Assembly (NCBI GenBank): GCA_045536305.1
Contig: JAZSNH010000073.1
Span: 1 to 38,048 of the forward strand
Length of the DNA stretch: 38,048 nucleotides
Source of the DNA: JAISGQ01 sp045536305
GTDB taxonomy: Bacteria; Bacillota; Clostridia; Oscillospirales; Acutalibacteraceae
Direction of reading: 5' to 3'
Shown here: positions 36,294-38,048 of the stretch, piece by piece
How positions within the stretch are numbered: position 1 is the stretch's first letter
Layout of the letters: every line of letters begins with the position of its first letter
Notes under the pieces: model-generated
Seen by the model: the letters and a program-made list of their open reading frames with translations, nothing else
Told to the model about the DNA's origin: nothing
Databases searched by the model: none
Translations under genes and position numbers: made by a program

Positions 36294-36818
36294 ATGAAAA
36301 TATGCAGTCATTGCGGCGGACAAGTTGTAAAAGAGGATGCAAAATTCTGCAATCTGTGCGGAAAAAAACTTGAACAGGAGCAGATTGGCAGTTTTTGCAG
36401 CAAATGCGGAAACGAAATAGCGGATGCAAATGCAAAATTTTGCATAAAATGTGGAGAAAGCATTGCAAAGAAAGAAAAAAAGGCACAGCGCGGAGGTTTT
36501 GCGATTACCGGATTGGCAATGGCTATCTATGTTATTGTACTTATAGTGGCAAATGTGGACGGCGTAATTAGAATGCAATATGAGCCGGGAATATTTTGGG
36601 CAAATATAATGATGTGGGGAATACCGGTTATTCTTGGACTGATGTTTTCGATAACGGCAGTAAAGAAATGTCACGGTGCATTAAAAGTAATAAGCATTAT
36701 AGGTATTGTTGCGAACAGTGTGCTGATAGTTTGCTTGCTGATAATTTTTGGAACGGCAACGATGTCACTGAGTTGTATTTCATCGAGCAGTTCAAACGTA
36801 TACGATTACTACTATTAA
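36294..36818 (+). CDS. Double zinc-ribbon membrane protein
   Basis: 174 aa. Two zinc ribbons in tandem: CSHCGGQVVKEDAKFCNLCG at 4-23 and CSKCGNEIADANAKFCIKCG at 35-54, each with two CxxC pairs. A Lys-rich hinge follows (KKEKKAQRGG), then three hydrophobic segments (about 70-88, 104-124 and 133-156), giving a multi-pass membrane protein. The C-terminus is Ser/Tyr rich (SSSSSNVYDYYY). Zinc ribbons at the cytoplasmic face with membrane helices are common in Firmicutes and poorly understood. AGGAGG is six to seven bases before the ATG. The gene is divergent from the XRE regulator, within the repeat-bracketed cassette. Confidence 0.88.
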   Translation: MKICSHCGGQVVKEDAKFCNLCGKKLEQEQIGSFCSKCGNEIADANAKFCIKCGESIAKKEKKAQRGGFAITGLAMAIYVIVLIVANVDGVIRMQYEPGIFWANIMMWGIPVILGLMFSITAVKKCHGALKVISIIGIVANSVLIVCLLIIFGTATMSLSCISSSSSNVYDYYY

Positions 36819-36850
36819 ATCACTGATTGCTGGGAAAAGTGATTGTTGTG

Positions 36851-36882
36851 AAAAAGCCGTGCCCGAAAGGCACGGCTTTTTC
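36851..36882 (+). terminator. Terminator of the zinc-ribbon membrane gene
   Basis: AAAAAGCCGTGCC and GGCACGGCTTTTT pair perfectly around CGAAA. Confidence 0.92.
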
Positions 36883-36896
36883 ATGTGTTTTTTCAT

Positions 36897-36978
36897 CATT
36901 TGATTTGACGCCTGTGTCGTAGGGGAGTCCCTTGCGGGCTCCCGTTATTTTATTTTAAAAAGCTCACTGCGCTAATTG
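36897..36978. repeat. 82-bp direct repeat, copy 2
   Basis: Matches 35809-35890 with one substitution. Its last bases include the stop codon (CTA on the plus strand, 36972-36974) of the converging uracil-DNA glycosylase gene, and its hairpin can act as that gene's 3' structure. Confidence 0.95.
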
Positions 36979-37568
36979 TTTTCAGGCATCTCCATATCCC
37001 ATGTTTCGGGACAAATCTCGTTTATTTTATCTCTCAGCTTTAAAAAATCCTCAAATGCTTCGGGCTTTTTTCTCGGATCGCGCAGAAGTGCTGCAGGATG
37101 AAGCGTTGCCATCATAAGGGTACCGTTTTTTTCGATGAAATTGCCGTGATCCTTAGTTATCTTCATGTTAGGATCCATTATTTTCATGCCGGATATTCTG
37201 CCCAGGCATACTATGATTTTCGGCCGAATTATTCTTACCTGCTCGCGAAGCCATTCTATGCAGCATTCCTGCTCAAACGGTTCGGGATCGCGGTTTTTCG
37301 GGGGACGGCATTTGACGATATTGGCGATATATATGTTTTTCTCGCGACTGAGTCCGACAGCATCAAGCATCAGATCGAGAAGCTTTCCCGCTCTTCCCAC
37401 AAAAGGTTCACCCTTTAAATCCTCCTGTTCTCCCGGGCCTTCGCCTATAAAAAGCACCCGTGCATCGGGGTTTCCGACACCGAAAACAAGGTTGGTTCTT
37501 CCCTTGCAAAGCTCACATTTATTGCATTCAAGGCACTTTTCATAAAGCGCCGTCAGTTTTTCACTCAT
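36972..37568 (-). CDS. Uracil-DNA glycosylase, family 4-like (iron-sulphur)
   Basis: 198 aa. MSEKLTALYEKCLECNKCEL gives the first two Fe-S cysteines; VFGVGNPDARVLFIGEGPGE near 32-51, with the family-4 GEGPGEQEDLKGEPFVGRAG active-site loop, follows. Further Cys lie in NIVKCRPPKNRDPEPFEQEC. TLHPAALLRDP near 160 is the motif 2 loop (HPAALL). The enzyme removes uracil from DNA to start base-excision repair and holds a 4Fe-4S cluster. The ATG at 37568 follows AAGGGATG; earlier in-frame codons have no site. Promoter at 37590-37619. The stop lies inside repeat copy 2. Confidence 0.95.
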   Translation of the reverse strand: MSEKLTALYEKCLECNKCELCKGRTNLVFGVGNPDARVLFIGEGPGEQEDLKGEPFVGRAGKLLDLMLDAVGLSREKNIYIANIVKCRPPKNRDPEPFEQECCIEWLREQVRIIRPKIIVCLGRISGMKIMDPNMKITKDHGNFIEKNGTLMMATLHPAALLRDPRKKPEAFEDFLKLRDKINEICPETWDMEMPENN

Positions 37569-37589
37569 GTTATCATCCCTTTCAAGGCT

Positions 37590-37619
37590 ATTATATTGGA
37601 TTATCCATATCCAAATCAA
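37590..37619 (-). promoter_or_regulatory. Promoter of the uracil-DNA glycosylase gene
   Basis: Read on the minus strand: TTGATT (37619-37614), 18-base spacer, TATAAT (37595-37590). Confidence 0.75.
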
Positions 37620-37629
37620 TACAAATCTA

Positions 37630-37658
37630 TTGAAATTCAGCATCTTTTGCGTTATTAT
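37630..37658 (+). promoter_or_regulatory. Promoter of pduL
   Basis: TTGAAA at 37630-37635, a 17-base spacer and TATTAT at 37653-37658. Back to back with the glycosylase promoter; -35 boxes are 10 bases apart. Confidence 0.8.
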
Positions 37659-37735
37659 GTTATAAGTGGTCATTCGATCTTTGGCAATTGGTTGCCGTAA
37701 ATATCAAAACAACTCATTTTGGAGGTAAATTATCA

Positions 37736-38048
37736 ATGAAAGTATTAGTTGAAACTTCTGCACGTCACGTTCACGTTACCAAGGAGCATCTTGCTGTTCT
37801 TTTCGGCGCCGATCATCAGCTTACAAAGAAAAAGGATCTCTCCCAGCCCGGTCAGTTTGCGTGCGAGGAGAGAGTTACCGTTGCAGGTCCCAAGGGTGAG
37901 CTTGCAGGCGTTTCCATTCTCGGACCGGAAAGAAATGCTTCTCAGGTCGAGCTTTCTCTCACCGATGCACGTAAGATCGGCATAATAGCTCCTATCCGTG
38001 AGTCCGGTGATATTGCAGGTACTCCCGGCTGCAAGCTGGTTGGCCCCT
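37736..38048 (+). CDS. pduL: Phosphate acyltransferase PduL (5' part)
   Basis: The first 104 codons are present; the gene runs off the window. MKVLVETSARHVHVTKEHLA contains SARHVHVT, the zinc-binding HxH motif of PduL, and KKKDLSQPGQFACEERVTVA and VSILGPERNASQVELSLTDA are also typical. PduL moves acyl groups between CoA and phosphate (acetyl- or propionyl-phosphate formation), a role in fermentation. The ATG follows GGAGG (37721-37725) by ten bases. Start codon usage and the strong promoter suggest high expression. Neighbours (ackA or microcompartment genes) lie outside, so its pathway cannot be told. Confidence 0.95.
   Translation, partial: MKVLVETSARHVHVTKEHLAVLFGADHQLTKKKDLSQPGQFACEERVTVAGPKGELAGVSILGPERNASQVELSLTDARKIGIIAPIRESGDIAGTPGCKLVGP

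Overview
The window looks like a chromosomal segment of an anaerobic, low-to-moderate GC Firmicute of the class Clostridia, most likely an Oscillospiraceae/Ruminococcaceae relative. This is inferred from strong AGGAGG ribosome sites, sharp sigma-A promoters, many perfect intrinsic terminators, a TPP-riboswitch thiamine transporter, PduL, class II aldolase, DUF1292 and DUF2975/HTH pairs, and a bacterial serpin. No sequence search was run; all family names come from reading motifs.

Region 1-1480 is the tail of an rRNA operon: 23S 3' end, tRNA-Lys(CTT), tRNA-Glu(CTC), 5S, tRNA-Asn(GTT) and terminator. It is followed by a scrambled second tRNA-Asn copy that keeps T-arm, CCA and terminator but has two designed-looking hairpins where the anticodon arm should be. 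Region 1478-8450 holds short, mostly single-gene units: a 59-aa gene with a perfect consensus promoter, a zinc-ribbon protein, a GreA-type factor, a membrane-anchored serpin, a membrane/TPR protein with a probable non-standard start codon, galE, and fructose-bisphosphate aldolase. Region 8448-16812 has a decayed isochorismatase-family gene, a PDZ membrane protein, an AGCS amino-acid/sodium symporter, a YfcE-type phosphoesterase, a cluster of three tiny genes, a YegP-type protein, an FAD oxidoreductase and a DUF2975/HTH pair.

Region 17055-23593 is mostly minus strand: a sortase-B-like protein lacking the catalytic His, a secreted single-pass protein, a thiT-traX operon behind a TPP riboswitch with its own terminator, and a 972-aa PAS/GGDEF diguanylate cyclase. 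Region 23909-27268 is a plus-strand run: GNAT acetyltransferase with a C-terminal membrane tail, SDR reductase, PP2C phosphatase and a P-loop ATPase. An IS200/IS605-type element (tnpA only, with a 16-bp inverted repeat sequestering its ribosome site) sits at about 27357-28110, next to an acyl-ACP thioesterase gene.

Region 28890-30110 is RNA-rich. On the minus strand a consensus promoter and strong ribosome site drive a 27-codon reading frame folded into a perfect hairpin; on the plus strand lie a DUF1292 gene and a long-stem RNA best interpreted as 6S RNA. Region 35642 down to 30203 reads as one five-gene minus operon: membrane-tethered barnase-type RNase, overlapping barstar inhibitor, proB, proA, and a 758-aa acidic membrane protein. 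Region 35809-36978 is a regulator/zinc-ribbon cassette bracketed by two 82-bp direct repeats with a single mismatch. The window ends with a family-4-type uracil-DNA glycosylase gene and the start of pduL.

The most interesting items are the barnase/barstar pair wired to proline synthesis, the repeat-bracketed cassette, the interrupted tRNA-Asn copy, the hairpin-encoded mini-ORF, and the degenerate sortase.
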